From contig JABAKD010000021.1 of NCBI GenBank assembly GCA_012845835.1, forward strand, positions 11,705,199 through 11,769,198: a stretch of 64,000 bases of DNA, written 5' to 3'. Shown piece by piece: positions 1 through 11,949 of this stretch. The translations under genes and the position numbers were made by a program. Origin of the DNA: Undaria pinnatifida (lineage: Eukaryota > Sar > Phaeophyceae > Laminariales > Alariaceae). How positions within the stretch are numbered: the stretch's first letter is position 1; each line of letters opens with the position of its first letter. The notes under the pieces are model-generated. The model was not told where the DNA came from. It was given only the letters and a program-made list of their open reading frames with translations, and did no database searches.

Positions 1-1448
1 CTTGATAATTAGAGCTTCCAACATTTTATGGTGTTACACCAGGCACAACATTTTGACCGCCCCACCGCGCCCACCCTGCCGCCTCTCTTGCGTGTTTTTT
101 TTTATTCAATATTGGCGTTTCAGATTCACCTTCGACGGCGGTGTCGATGGGGGTACCGACGGACGGCAACCCTTTCGGAGTACCGGAGGGGTTGTTCTGC
201 TCGCTTCCCGTCCATTGCCGGGGGGACGGGGAATGGGCGTTTGCGGAGAAATACCGGCTGCCCTGCGAAGGGGAACGTCAGCTAGACGCGTCAATAGAGG
301 TCAGCAGTGATGCAGCGCGACCCGCATGTAAAAACTTTAATTTTTGTTTACTGAGCTTGTCGAAAAACACGCGAAAAGTACAACGAAAACACAAAATGCC
401 AAATTGCAAAACGGAGAACCGAACATACCGGGTTAGACTAATGATTATCGAAAAAATGAAGAATTGAAGTACCGGGCTATGTGAAAAATGGACTGCCCAA
501 TCGCAAATCATGCGGCGCTTGATAACGGTAGTTCTTTTTTTTTGTGTGTGTGAAAATTCATACGGTAACGGTCGTGTTTGCTGCTCCCCGCTCGATCCGT
601 TCGTGTATTGTTGCCGTTGGATACGCGCGGGAGCCGACGCGAAACGGTACTGGGGTGTAGCGTTACTTGGGGTGTTTTACTCCGTTTAGGACCCAGATAC
701 GCCACGGGCCCTCTCATAAGAACCTGCCCCCGCTAGAAAATCGATCTGAGAGTTGAGGGGAAACAAGAAATGCGGGAGCGATTGTACTGAAGATAATAAA
801 GAAATAATGGGAATCAACTGTGCACTGTGAGTGCCTAGCAGCGTGGCGTAGGCACAATTCGACGCGAGTTGGCGAGGGAAGAAATAGCTGGAATCTTCCC
901 GCGATAGAAAGTAAGGCTCGCACCGTAGTGGGGAGGGGGGGAAAGAGCCTGCGTAGTGACCCCGAATTTGAGTTACGTCTAGGGAGGGAGAAGGAGAAAG
1001 GAAAGGTGCGAAGATAATGGAAGGAATGAGCAAAAAGAACACGAAAAATAATGGTGGAATACAGTTTTCTTTTAGAAGAAAGTTGGCCTGGGCGGGTATC
1101 CCGGTTTCCTATGAGAGGGCTGATTACTGTGTCGCGACCGAAACAGTGAGGAGTGAGTGCGATCCTACTACGCCGCATAGGCTGTCCATTTTGACCAATA
1201 AGACAGGAGAGTAGCAGGTTTCGTATGTTGCTGCGCGCGTGTTGTGCGTACCAAAGCCCGACAGCGCCGAGTTTGCTTCGTGTGGCCAGTGCTGTCTATT
1301 CATCCGTCTTTTGCTTTTGTCGTTCCCCGCCTCGGAAACCCCACACTACTTCCAAATAGTTTTTCTCCCGAAAAAAGATGGACACAGCTATGAAGAGAAT
1401 CAAAGCTTAACTTTTGATCTTCACACCGTCGCCCCTCTCTTTTTCCAG
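1..1448. other. Non-coding DNA upstream of a terminal exon
   Basis: No exon or RNA gene can be supported here. Open frames are short, overlap on both strands and have no recognisable motif. The last part (about 1,215-1,448) ends in a pyrimidine-rich stretch leading to the splice acceptor at 1,446-1,448, so it is best read as the intron before the exon at 1,449. Earlier exons of that gene could lie here undetected or outside the window. Confidence 0.4.
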
Positions 1449-1586
1449 GAGCTGCGAGAAGAAAAGGCTATGGTGTCTGAGATGCTCGGGGAGGGCATGG
1501 CGGCAGGGGGGGCTCCAACGCCTTCTTCTCCTGCCTCTGCCGTAGCTCCTGCCCAATCAAGTGCGACGCCCACTTCCAACCTCTGA
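1449..1586 (+). CDS. Terminal exon of an unidentified gene
   Basis: A strong 3' splice site (CCCCTCTCTTTTTCCAG) ends at 1,448. It is followed by an open exon encoding 45 residues, starting ELREEKAMVSEMLGEGMAAG and continuing as a tail rich in Ala, Pro, Ser and Thr, and closing with TGA at 1,584-1,586. The charged start looks like the end of a helix or coiled coil; the tail is low-complexity and probably disordered. Because the exon has its own stop it is the 3' end of a plus-strand gene. No family can be assigned from so little sequence. The splice site and the clean composition change are what separate it from chance open frames nearby. Confidence 0.5.
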   Translation, partial: ELREEKAMVSEMLGEGMAAGGAPTPSSPASAVAPAQSSATPTSNL

Positions 1587-4500
1587 TGTCAAATCTAATG
1601 TGACCGGTGGTGGACAAGCATGGTCTACGCTGCACTGGACAGTGCCAGGCAGGCGTTTTCGCCGCGGTGTCGCCGCTAACGCTTAAGGGCCGAGGTTTAG
1701 TCTCTTCAGGACCGCACCCACGTGTTTCGGGACACAGTACTTGGAAGCGGTGCGAGATCGTTTTTGCATTGTTTCATTTTTTTTTTGTTTTATTTAGACC
1801 ACGGGACGAAGGAAAAGAAAGCGGCGTGCCCCCGCTGGAAGCGTTGACCATACCTAACGGGGTTTTCTCCACGGCCCCGTTCACAGCCGTCGTACGCATG
1901 CCATGCGCCTGGGAGCTTGCCGTTGTCATATGACCACCGATTTATTGTTGACGAAGCATTAATACTGTATACCCTGGCATTACATGATATGTACATATAT
2001 CAAAACGCCCGTCTCAGTCGACGGACGGTCTCTTCCGTAGATGAACCTCAACATAATAGTCTGTGTTGATATTTTTGTTTTTCACCACCTTTTGGCCCGT
2101 CCGCCTCAGTGTGGTCGATGTGGGGTTCGCTTCGTTCGGCGCCCGCGAGAGAGTGGTGGGCGCAATCGGGTGATGAGTAATGTTGCCTTGCGCGGGACAC
2201 CCACCCACCCACGCCTTTTTGACCTTATTCCTACTAAAAAAAATTACGCCACATTAATTCCAAGTAGTTTCCCCTAAAACGGTGGGTGCAGTTCAAGGCG
2301 GGGTTAGCCTAACGGCTCTTGAACGGCTTTCCTCAAAAAGGCGTTTGTCTATCCTGTAAATACGTAAACAGGACGTATTCTACGTACCGCGAGATGTTTG
2401 GATTCGATCAGGTTCGAACGTCCACAAGAAGCTAGCAAACTCGGGGCATTGCCCGATCTGGTCGGGATTCACTCACGGCTGATGTATGTGTGACAAATTT
2501 TGATAGGGGATATTAAGTTGGAGAGGGATACTTAAGAGGGAGAAGAATGCTTGAGATTGAGTGAGCGTTGGGGTTGTTTAGTTTCGTGTGGTCGTGGGAA
2601 CAGGGCGGTTCTCTCGCGGTGATGGTGGAGCAGGGCAAGGGGCGCGGTGGAGGGCGGACCCATCGTCACAGCCCATAAAAGGCGGACGGCCGATTTCTGA
2701 CGCTTCAGGCCATTCGTCGTATCATGTGTGTTCTTCACGGCACGGTGGATTGGCCTTGTGGCCCGTCCTTCGGTATCGGTTTATTGATGCCCAGAGCGTT
2801 CAGGTGTTTCCGTGTAATGTGTTTGCCAGGGGATGGTTTTTGACGAAATGATGGTCGAGTAGGACAGCGGACGAGGTGCAGAGCAGACTGCGGATTTTGC
2901 CGCTTCTTTCAGACGTTTTTCTTTTTGTTTCACGGCACGACGGATAACCTTCGCTGCCCATCCTACGACGGCGGTTCTTAACGAGCAGTGGCGAGCATTC
3001 CACCAGTAATAAACACGAGCGAGTGTTGTCGACGACGGGAAATGATTCCTTCTTTTTTTGACGAGACATGCCGTTTCCTTGCGTTGTCATGGACTGATCC
3101 CTGCGCAGTGATAGGTTGGAGGGTCAGAAGTTTGGTTGGTTTCGTCTCGTTGAATGGCGACGCGTTGGTAGGGTGGAGGACCGGAGGCTTGGTGTCGTTG
3201 TAATGAGTTTCAGCATAATATGGATAAGGATGGAGGTCTGGGACGTGGTTGGTTTGGGCGGTACTGACTTGGTTGGTTTCGGTGGTACTGAGTTTGAAGT
3301 TAGTAAGGATAAGGTGGGCCAATTGGCATTCCGATAAAGCGCTTTGTTTTTGTGCGGAGGTCGAATCGTGGAACTTAGCGTACCTCGACGAAAGTAGTAC
3401 AGTATTGCAAGTGTAGTAGAGTAATTTGTGACCAGCGCTGAAAACGGCATATGCGGTAGTTCGGTTTTTTCGCTATGATAGATAGCCTACTTGTTTGATT
3501 TTTAACGCGAAAGCAAATCGATCATACCGTCTCATGGAATGCCGTCGCTTGCCGAAGTGAATTTCTACCTCGCAAAATGAGCTCTTTCCCCTGACTTCAC
3601 CCTTAAACTACTGTTTTTTCCCCTATGCTAGTTCCAAGTAAGGCGTCTCCCAAAACGTGGATGCAGCGCCAAAGGAACGGCGCCCTGAACAAGGGTGCTG
3701 CACAAGCTTGTTCTCTGCATGCGTTAGTTGGTATACAATCTGTACGGTGTGGTAGTCGGTTCTCCAACACGCTACGTGGCGTTATTTCGCGGATTCCAGA
3801 ATTAACTCGTGTCACCATCCGCCGTCATCGTCCCCGCTCCAGCCGCGGCTTCCATCGATTGGTGTAGGCAAACATTCGCCTTGGACCGTCTATCCAAGAC
3901 GCCTGCCACGATAGAGGTAGCACTTTTTCGCTTTTCTTTTTCTGCATTTCGGGACTCCCCAACACAATATCGCTGGAAAGTCGTACGTGTCCGTTCTTTC
4001 TAGTCGTGTTTAATGCCTTGGGCGTGAGATTGATCGTCGAATTGCGCGTTCGTTTCCCTCAAAATCAGTGTTTTGGGTTAAGAAAGGTATACAACTCCTC
4101 AACAGGTTATGAGCCTCGTAACACACACATCGTGCACCTTTATCATAGCATGTGTGCAAACCCTCTGTGAACGACGAAATACGATACGTTGTCAAGGCGA
4201 TAATGCGTGGCAAGGAGAGGGTTATATGCCCCTTCGAGATCCGACACCCCGGCAAAATCCGTCGTTTGCTAGGACACAAAAAGCGTGGAACCTTCTATCT
4301 GTTGTGGGGAAGTTGGTCACATACCTGGTGTAATAATTGCGCACCGCCTCGTATGCTCTTGGCGTTGTTGGCGCTGTAAGGCGCGCGCGTACGCGATATC
4401 GTACCATCTGAAGGTTATGCCCGACATCCTTTGGTCTTGTTGCAGTCGCTGTACGGTATCTTACGAGTCCACCATACAGACGTCGCTGCTTTTTTTTGGT

Positions 4501-4715
4501 CTGCACCGACAAAGTGTTGTCAAACAAAACTGGGCACCGGGTGTTTGGTTGACGCACATTTACCAGAACAAGAGCGATGGCGCGCGATGGATCGATGAGG
4601 CGTTGAGCGAAGAGCGACGAGTCGTCCCAGAGTAGTGGCTGCACTCTTTGGGACAAGAGTTTTTGTCCGGTTGAGCCCCTCAAGCGAAGAACTAGCAGTG
4701 ATTCTGGTTACGTTG
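1587..4715. other. Intergenic stretch, no gene seen
   Basis: Non-coding sequence after the terminal exon, starting with its presumed 3' UTR. The short open frames on both strands lack motifs and splice-site support. Around 3,115-3,310 the sequence repeats a loose TTGGTTTGGGCGG/TTGGTTTCGGTGG motif, a degenerate minisatellite. Weak matches to the dispersed ACTAATTCCAAGT repeat occur near 2,255 and 3,620. Confidence 0.4.
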
Positions 4716-4724
4716 AGAGTATAT

Positions 4725-4860
4725 TCTTTTTGGGACTAGCGCATAGAAGTGTTTGTCGGGTTGCGCGAGCAAATGCCTTCGAGCCATGCTGTCGGTTTAG
4801 GTAGTATTGAGCTGCTCCTCATGGTAGGAGTTCAGAAACTTTCTCTGCATCCCTGCCGTG
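4725..4860 (+). repeat. Dispersed repeat, copy 1 of 3
   Basis: About 140 bp that recurs at 36,110-36,265 (same orientation) and 59,845-59,995 (inverted). Shared landmarks in order are a GGACTAGCGCA segment, GTCGGGTTGCGCGA, AATGCCTTC, and then TTGAGCT..CTCCT followed by GGAGTTCAGAAA, which can pair as an inverted AGGAGCTC motif. In the two other copies a (GATGATG)n run sits just before the inverted motif. It has no coding potential and its class is unknown. Confidence 0.5.
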
Positions 4861-4984
4861 GGATGGATGGCTCCGATATAGCCAAGAAAACAAGTTTAGC
4901 ATGTATTCACCTAACCCCGACCTTCCTCACCAAAGCGAAAGCAAGCTTCTGAGGACGTTGGATGCCTGCCGGCGACAGAGCAAT

Positions 4985-5200
4985 TTCGCCCGGGGCCCCG
5001 CCAGTGACAGGCCGCAGACGGCGAAAAAACAGGACGGGGATGGAATAAGCGAACAGTTTTTGTGCAATACACGGGAAAAGCGTAATGAGCGCCCAAATGT
5101 TGGAGGTGTCTCTATTAGGAGTAGGAACGGTGCTCCGTCTCAAAAGGGATGCGTCGTCAATGGTCAAATGACTAAGGCAAGCAACAAATGAGTACGCCCC
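4985..5200 (+). pseudogene. 5'-truncated LINE, 3' end of ORF2
   Basis: The frame running through about 4,985-5,191 encodes the C-terminal tail of the same LINE ORF found on the minus strand at 62,386-64,000. The shared peptide includes RPQTAKKQDGD and RNERPNVGGVSIRSRNGAP, ending with ASNK and a TGA stop. Directly after the stop comes a C-rich tail (about 5,195-5,212). Sequence left of about 4,985 does not match the longer copy, so the insertion is heavily 5'-truncated, as usual for target-primed reverse transcription. It carries no reverse transcriptase motif and is inactive. Confidence 0.7.
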
Positions 5201-5629
5201 CCCGCCCCCCCGCCATCGGTGACAGATTGGATAGTGGTCGCACGTCACCGTTCTTCTCGACGGCTGACGCGGTCTTGAGACTTTAGGGCGCGGTATCGGG
5301 ATACTCCGCATTTCAATAGCGACTTTAGACCAACTCCCGCGAGTGGCTCTGGGCCGTAAAAAAATGGAGGCTCTAGAGGTAACTCCCCCGACCAAAGCCT
5401 TCACCTTGAATGTTGTTGCAGGATGATCATCTGGTTAGTCTTGGAAAATCTTGCATCCGATCCATGCCACGGTAAATAAACGCGAACCCGTTTTATTTCT
5501 GAAGCTCCTACTGTCAATAGAAACTCTGTATTCCCCACCCAAAAATAATCTGATTTCGAGAAAAACGAAAGTGCAAGCCCGATGACCAAACCCATATAGA
5601 CTATGGCCTCGAGGTAGACCAAAAATACA

Positions 5630-5750
5630 ATTATGGTGCAACAAGAATAACTTCGCGACGATTTGGGGTCGAGGAGTCCCGCCATTCAGAAAAATAAGGT
5701 AGCAACAAAAAAGTCCTGCGTCCCTCTACCGTAGCACGCGCGTCTCGAAT
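5630..5750. mobile_element. Remnant of the hairpin MITE family
   Basis: Carries the family landmarks GAGGAGTCCCGCCATTCAG and, about 60 bp on, the terminal inverted repeat CTCTACCGTAGCACGCG. The other end is not clear, so this is a partial copy. The reference copy is at 52,030-52,300. Confidence 0.45.
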
Positions 5751-6257
5751 TTGAGACTCTGCTGCGAAAATAACTTGTGTGGACCTTCACCCCTTAAGAA
5801 CTGCTCCCGCGTATTTGGTACAAACTCCTGCGGGAAAAATTGTGCAGGATTTGTTTGCAATGGTAAAAAGGCCCTTTAACGTTTTCGCTGCCCTTGAAGT
5901 CATTGAAGCAAGCCCCTCCAGAGCCGTTTTAGGCGAGAAAAGATATCTTCCTGCGAGCAGTATCAGAAACACGTGTTTGGCTCGGTCCTTGTTTTGTTGG
6001 TTCGTTCGTGCCTCTCCTCCGCCGACGAGAGGGATCACCCTCCTCGAATTTTTGTTTTCGCCGATTTCTTGTCTGGCACACCCGTAGACGGGCAAACCCT
6101 TTCCATTCGTCACCTTGCCGACGCTCTCGGAAGTGCCAGTTCGTAGCAGGCCGATAAGGAAAAAACACCAGGACTGATGATGTTGCACATCGGGCGGGAG
6201 AGCGGAACGAAAGCAAACACAAACATGTGAGAGGGGAGCGGGCTATTACACCAAATG

Positions 6258-7178
6258 CAGGGGCACGCGCGGTAAAGGTCGGGAGGAGAAAGGGGAACCG
6301 CATAATATTCCGCTCCCGTCCTTGGTTTATGTTCCCACCGTCTATCGTCCCGCCGCATGGTGCCTCGTGCGGTGCCCGTCCCGAGTGTTTACCATCCCGC
6401 TGCCTGTTCTCTCCGCGACAGCTTCTCGTCCCATTGCCTGTGGCCTGTTATCTCCATCCCATCCCATAGTTCGCAAACAGTTTCTCCCATCCCGTATCTC
6501 ATTACTGGGGCAGTTATCAATCCATTTACAACTACAAATGCATCCTTTTCCCACCGTATGACCATCACGGGTGCAACTAACTGATGGTATTGTATGCCAA
6601 CAGAGAGGAGATTGCTGGACTGCTGGACACTACTGGAGATATTCTGTATGATATTTATCCCGCCTTTCTACTGTAATTCAAGTATGTTTTCATTTTCTTG
6701 ACAAATATGGAGTATATTTTTAAGCCAAACATTAGAAAAAAACAACAAAGGACACAAGGCCTGAGGGGGGGGGGAGTCAGCATTCAGCCGTCAGCTGGTA
6801 GTTATCAAAGGAACCAGAAATACACGCACCTCACGCGCACACACAAGACACGGCAAGCATGGCAGTTGTGGGGGTGGATGGCGCCGGCAGGTCTGTATCG
6901 GCGGCTCAAGCAGATCCAAGCCAAGCATTCCCGACCCCCGGCCGTTTTCCCGACAATGTTTCCGACCGATTTCCCGACCCGTGCCCCGATCCCGTCCCAC
7001 CAGTAAATCGCATACTCCCATCCCGCCCCGTCAACCAAAAGGTTTCCCACCTTCCCGCCCCATTGCCATACCGCGGAATCAAACGAGAACCTTTTCCCAT
7101 ACCGTCCCTCGCGAAGATCCCCAAAATTTCCGCCGCCGGCGGGCGCGACGATCCCATCCCCTACCGCGCGTGCCCTTG
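6258..7178. mobile_element. Non-autonomous TIR element, hAT-like ends
   Basis: The left end reads CAGGGGCACGCGCGGTA at 6,258. The right end, read on the minus strand from 7,178, is CAAGGGCACGCGCGGTA. The two differ at one base, so these are 17-bp terminal inverted repeats 920 bp apart. The CAGGG start is typical of hAT transposons. The interior has no transposase; much of it, especially 6,880-7,170, is a degenerate mixture of CCCGAT, CCCGTC and CCGATTTCCCG units, like the interior of the smaller element at 13,231-13,423. A clean 8-bp target duplication is not visible. Confidence 0.55.
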
Positions 7179-7186
7179 AAAATATC

Positions 7187-7954
7187 AAACAAATGTGGGG
7201 TTTCTCATGCACCTGCTCGTCTCAGCGGGGCGGAGCACAACCCCTTGACAAAAAGAGCCAGTTCAGAGACGTTAAATGCTGAGAGCACCGCCACGGAGTT
7301 TGGCTGGGATCCAGGCATGCGTCGTGACGTACCGAGGGCCGCCTTGCTCGCCCCGCAGCCCACAGTGCGCGAGAAACAGCATGCCAAAAAAACAAAAAAA
7401 AACGCATATGCATATTTTACAGAGACATATACGAGTACCAGGTATAGGTTAAACACTAAACAAAATAAACAACTACATACGAAATAAGCAGAACGAAACA
7501 AGCAACCCAGTTGCTGAAAATTAAGCAGCTTTTTCACCAAATAAGCAATAATCAAAGCAACCCATTTATATGATATCGTTGCTTACCAACGGCACTATTT
7601 ATAGACACCCACCGCACCACACGCGAGAAAACACTACCTCTGCGACAAGTTCCAAGGCAAATTTCTCCAAAACGCGGGGCACACACAAAACATAAACGGT
7701 GGCTTCCTTGCCATATTAGACATACCGACCAGCGCTTTGAACCTTCTGCATTGCCGAACAAGCCAGCTTGGAAATTCATCCGATGGGATGTGCTATCGTT
7801 CAACAATACAGAAATCACCAACAGGAATCATCCACGCGAGGAACACGAGAAGCGATTATCGCTGATTCCGCGAAACCAACGATTTTCCCCATGCCCCCCG
7901 CCAAGACGGCCGAACTGGAAGGTGTACTCTACGCTGCTTTCGTGACGAGCCTTC
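7187..7954. other. Downstream flank of the acyltransferase gene
   Basis: AT-richer sequence between the TIR element and the stop codon of the minus-strand acyltransferase. It should contain that gene's 3' UTR and polyadenylation site. No exon is supported. Confidence 0.35.
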
Positions 7955-10900
7955 TCACTCCACCATGAGAGCGTGGCGCCACCACTGCCATACGAGATAA
8001 TCCACAGCAAAAGTCAAAGGCACAGACGCGACCATGTAGACTACGACAGCTGTCCAGCCCCTCCAGCGCCCAAATGACGGTCCAACTACCCTCGATTCGC
8101 CCATATCCGTTCCCGTCTTCTTTGCCGTTGCCGGCTTTGGTGTCGTTCCCGGCTTTGCCGTGGGGTGTACAGGGAAAAGCGTGTCCCATACAGGGGTCAT
8201 AGACGCGCTAAGTGCCAGGAAGAGGGTGTTGAAAGGCCAAAACGTGCGACGCATGGCGATGAAAGCGACAGCCTCGTGAACGACCCCCGACGCGAGAAAG
8301 GAACACACAACAGAAAAGAGCCACCACCAGCGGATGATGCTGCCGTCAGCGACTGCGCCAGCCGCCGGGACGTCGTCATTCCTGCTCGTGCAAAGGTACA
8401 AAATTGTCGGGTTGCGATCATGGCAAGCGCAAACGAGGGTTAACTAGATAAGCACTCACGAACGACGAAAGCCGTGAGTGGAATTCTTTCCTTTAGGCAC
8501 GATTCTCACTCCGCCCTTCCGTCAAATACTTTCGTATATTCGAAAATGGATACTTCCACCACGTAAACTCAACATTTCCGAAACACTGGCCCAATCGAAA
8601 TCGATACATCGTTCCATGAACGGCAACACACACAGCACGGAAACCCTCACCCATTCGTAAATGCAGACGTGTGCTGCTGGTGTCGGACTTGGTTGCCGTT
8701 CTGCTCTTTTTCAAGGCCGCGAGCGAGTTCGCGAGCGCGGCGTCGGCCTGCCACCCGACGCCCAGCGGCAAGCACAGGCCGCTGAACGCTGCTGGACAAC
8801 CAGTGAGAGACTGGCGCCGACCACATGCGGAAGTAGTCGCGAATGTCATCCATCACAAGCCACCAAGGGCCTGGTGCGGAGACGTGGGTATTCATGCATC
8901 ACCGTGTTCATCCCGGGGCGGGTACGCGAAACGGCGGACGGCAACGTTCCAACGGCAGACACGAAAATGTTAGAGTGGTAACCGAAAATACGCGTAGATT
9001 GGAAAGGTTCCAGATGAGGTCACGTGGATATGTAGGCTGGTGGCAAGTGCCACGATATCTTGTATCACCAAAATAAATACTCCGGAGTACATGACATAAA
9101 TATGTTGGTGCATGCACGAGAGCAGCCGAAGGCTCCGATTTAGACAAGGTTTTGAGCCGTCTTCGAAATAACTCGAGCTGAGGTCCACTTCTCGGCGCGC
9201 TGTTTCCTGGACGTGCCTCACCTTGCTCGATTCTCCCTACCCTGCTGGGGTCGGCGTAGGTCTTGCTCGCGACGTCTCTCTGCGGGGGGTGCTATTTTTG
9301 CTTTTTTTGGTCAAAACATTAATTTATCGATTTGTCCATTTGTGCGTGAAGATACAAAACAATTTGCCATGAAATAATGTAAAACAAAGTGTGGTTAGAA
9401 AGTAGCTTGCGTCCTTTTTCAGTATGCGGTCGGGGTTCAATTCTTGGTGGAGCCCCTCCATTTCTTTTCTTGTGTCCCGTTTTTTTACTATTTTTGCTAG
9501 GCACAGCGTGTGGTTCGCAACAGGGTACCTGGACCTGATATATAAGTATCATACTGGTGTGCGCTGCTGTACGACGTACGAGTAAGTATTCGTGTCTATC
9601 CGTCACAAGTATCATACTGGTGTGCGCTGCTGTACGACGTACGAGTAAGTATTCGTATTTATCCGTCATGTATTTCAGCTGCTGCTTCTCTGTGTGCTGT
9701 TATTCTGCTGTTGCTGCAGCTGCAGTGCTGCTGCTGTTCGTCATCGTGTGCCGGATGACGCAATCTTGTTGAGGTGGTTTATTGCACCTGATTAACACGA
9801 TAACATTTGTAATGCACCTCTTGGCAGTACTGTCGCATGTACAGCCTCGATTCACCTAAACAATCACCACACACATCGTGCATCCTCGAAAATTAAGGGC
9901 ATGCGCGGAGCCAAGGCGGGCGACAGCCCGCCGCGGCCAAGCCCCCTGGAGTATACATACATCTATTCGAGCTCATTGAACCTCGCAGGCTTTGTCGCAT
10001 GGGTCTCCAGGTTTTACCCCTTGCAATTCGCCCCTTGCCACGTACTAGCACCTACTATCACGAAGGCTAAAAGGTTTGAGTGGTCAACACCGAAGCCGAA
10101 AGTACGCCAAGCCTGCAAAGGCTCAAGCGACACATACTCTGCAACCAGTGAACGTCCAAGCTTTCGTTCCTGGCTTCCAAGAACTGCTTCTTGCAACTAA
10201 CCGCGCGCTTTTAATTGTTCGTCCCTTGCTGCCGAGAAGTTGTGCGTGGAACCAGCCGTGCATGAACATGCAGCCGGTTCACAAGCATTGACCAGGACAT
10301 TTACTGCATCTGGCCCGCGATGTGGAGCGGGAGCAAGACTCAAGCGAAGCCCGGTACGCAAATAGCCGCATCCGGCCAACGTATACGGATAGTTGTGCGT
10401 GGGACCAGCCGTGCATGAATATGCAGCCGGTTCCCAAGCATTAAACAGGATATTTACTGCATCTGGCCCGCGATGTGGAGCGGGAGCAAGATTGAAGCAA
10501 AGCCGGGTACGCAAATAGCCGCATTCGGCCAACGTATACGGATCCGTGGAAAATATGTTTTTTAACTCAAAACGTCCGACTCACCGTAGGTGTTACGATC
10601 AGGGTAGCCCCACAACTCCGCCGAGCCGAGACAGACGCAGTGCCAGAACGCGTAGAACATGAAAAAATGCATCATCGGCGAAAGCACGATCAATCCGGCA
10701 AACGCTGCCGTTGCCACGGTGATGGCCCACTCCTTGCTCCCACCCGCCAGCACCTCTCCAAAGTAGTCAGCCAAGGCAGGCGATGCCTCGTGCAACCACC
10801 CCCCACTGCCCTGCGCCCTAAGCGCAGCCCAGCCGTCAGCCGCGGCCCACGATGAATGAAAAGCCGCCGCAAGGACGCGGAGGGCGGGAGCGAAGAAAGT

Positions 10901-11486
10901 CGAGCACGTCATGTGCACTGTTAGGTACGTTAGTGCCGCGTGGAACCATTCCGAAGCCGCGCGGGTCACGCTCCGGGGCCGTCTCGAGGGGGCCTTCAGA
11001 AAACGCGGCTGGCACACCAACGAAGGCGCGAGGAGGAGGAAAAATACGAACTCCTCAAAGGTGAGCGAGGTAAGACCACTCAGCAGACTGGAGGAGCCAT
11101 CCGCCGAGCCGAGAGATGTTGATGTGGAGCCAGGTGCTGCAGCGGTGCAGCCCCCAACACCGTCAACACTACCACCAACGGCGCCAGCACGAGCACCAGG
11201 AGCGTGTACACAAGTCTGCACAAACGACACAGATTTCAGCGTGAGGCCAGCGGACAGCAGACCCACGCAGAGCCCGGACGCTACGCCCCAGCGGAAAACC
11301 CCAGCGCCATACACGGCGATGACCCAGACAATAATCGATGGCCCCGCAGCGGCGATCGTGATGGCCGTCTTATTGCTGGGGGCGGCCGAAGAGAGGCTGG
11401 AGTTCTTGTTGGCGCCGTCCACGCTGGTCGCACACGCCCACCGATGTAGGGGATACACGAACAAGGACGTGGCCGTGATGGCCAAC
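7955..11486 (-). CDS. MBOAT acyltransferase, DGAT1/sterol O-acyltransferase type (three exons)
   Basis: Proteins of this family move an acyl group from acyl-CoA to diacylglycerol or a sterol at the ER membrane, making storage lipid. Exons on the minus strand: 11,486-10,585, 8,870-8,651 and 8,381-7,955. Donors are G|GTGAGT and TGG|GTGAGG; acceptors end in CAG. Phases fit across both introns, and the joined frame is open for about 515 codons to a stop. Exon 1 has about five hydrophobic segments and FLLLAPSLVCQP, which fits the LAPTLCYQ-like motif of the family. The exon 1/2 junction gives RNTYGPWWLV, in the place of the family FYxDWWN motif; DYFRMWSAPVSHWL then fits the YWRxWNxPVHxW region. Exon 3 carries SFLASGVVHEAVAF with the presumed catalytic His, and ends with another membrane segment. 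Exon 1 opens at a splice acceptor rather than an ATG, so the N-terminus lies further upstream. DGAT1 versus sterol acyltransferase cannot be settled by eye. Confidence 0.78.
9544..9669. repeat. Tandem duplication, 63 bp x 2
   Basis: A 63-bp unit starting AAGTATCATACTGGTGTGCG is repeated head to tail at 9,544 and 9,607 with only a few differences near its end. The unit includes TGTACGACGTACGAGT, which is partly palindromic. It lies inside intron 1 of the acyltransferase gene. Confidence 0.85.
10239..10544. repeat. Tandem duplication, 153 bp x 2
   Basis: Two adjacent copies of a 153-bp unit begin at 10,239 and 10,392 with GTTGTGCGTGG and end with GGCCAACGTATACGGAT. They are over 90% identical by eye. 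The unit contains CCGTGCATGAACATGCAGCCGG, with an inverted CATGnnCATG core. It sits just downstream of exon 1 of the acyltransferase, within the intron. Confidence 0.85.
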
Positions 11487-11949
11487 CTGCCGGTTTGATA
11501 AAATTCAAAAAGACAACTCGGCTGTGAAATCGGAGTTTTCGTTTAGAAGCGTACATCTGAAAAAAATACGAAATACGTTTGCGCGAGCAGACACAAGACA
11601 TTTTTTTCATCTACCAGGCATTCAAGCGGCCGCGGGGATAATGTCGTGCGGACGGGCAGAGTGCAGGCAGGCGGTTGAGGTTGGTGGCTTCACCGGCAGG
11701 ATAGCCCCCGCTACGCGCGGCGTATATCCTCGGCCAAGGTGTTGCGGGCACCAGGCACGCTGAAACACCACATGGTCAAAACGCGGTAGGTAAGAAGACA
11801 GGCCGCCAGGCGCGCTGCACCACATCAGTCAGGTGTTTGTTTTAGGCGGCTTCCTCAACGCATTAGCCCTTTGGAACTCACGTATAGCGACAAAAGAAAA
11901 ATAAACACGACCGCAATTCTATCAAGCGCCTAGGAAGAGCGTGTAGGAG

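Larger units (their letters stand above)
8982..10560. other. Intron 1 of the acyltransferase gene, repeat-bearing part
   Basis: This is most of the intron between exon 1 (ends 10,585) and exon 2 (starts 8,870). It holds the two minisatellites listed separately and a CTG-rich patch at 9,680-9,740. It also holds a GC-rich hairpin near 9,920 (GGCGGGCGACAGCCCGCC). A similar segment, with a CTG-rich patch before it and a GCGGCGAAGCCCCC tail, appears at 13,670-14,260, so the two may be copies of one old repeat. No coding sequence is supported. Confidence 0.4.

Noticed and set aside
10911..11498. 195-codon plus-strand open frame
   Set aside because: Antisense to exon 1 of the acyltransferase; Pro/Arg-rich and without motif, while the minus strand has membrane segments and family motifs.
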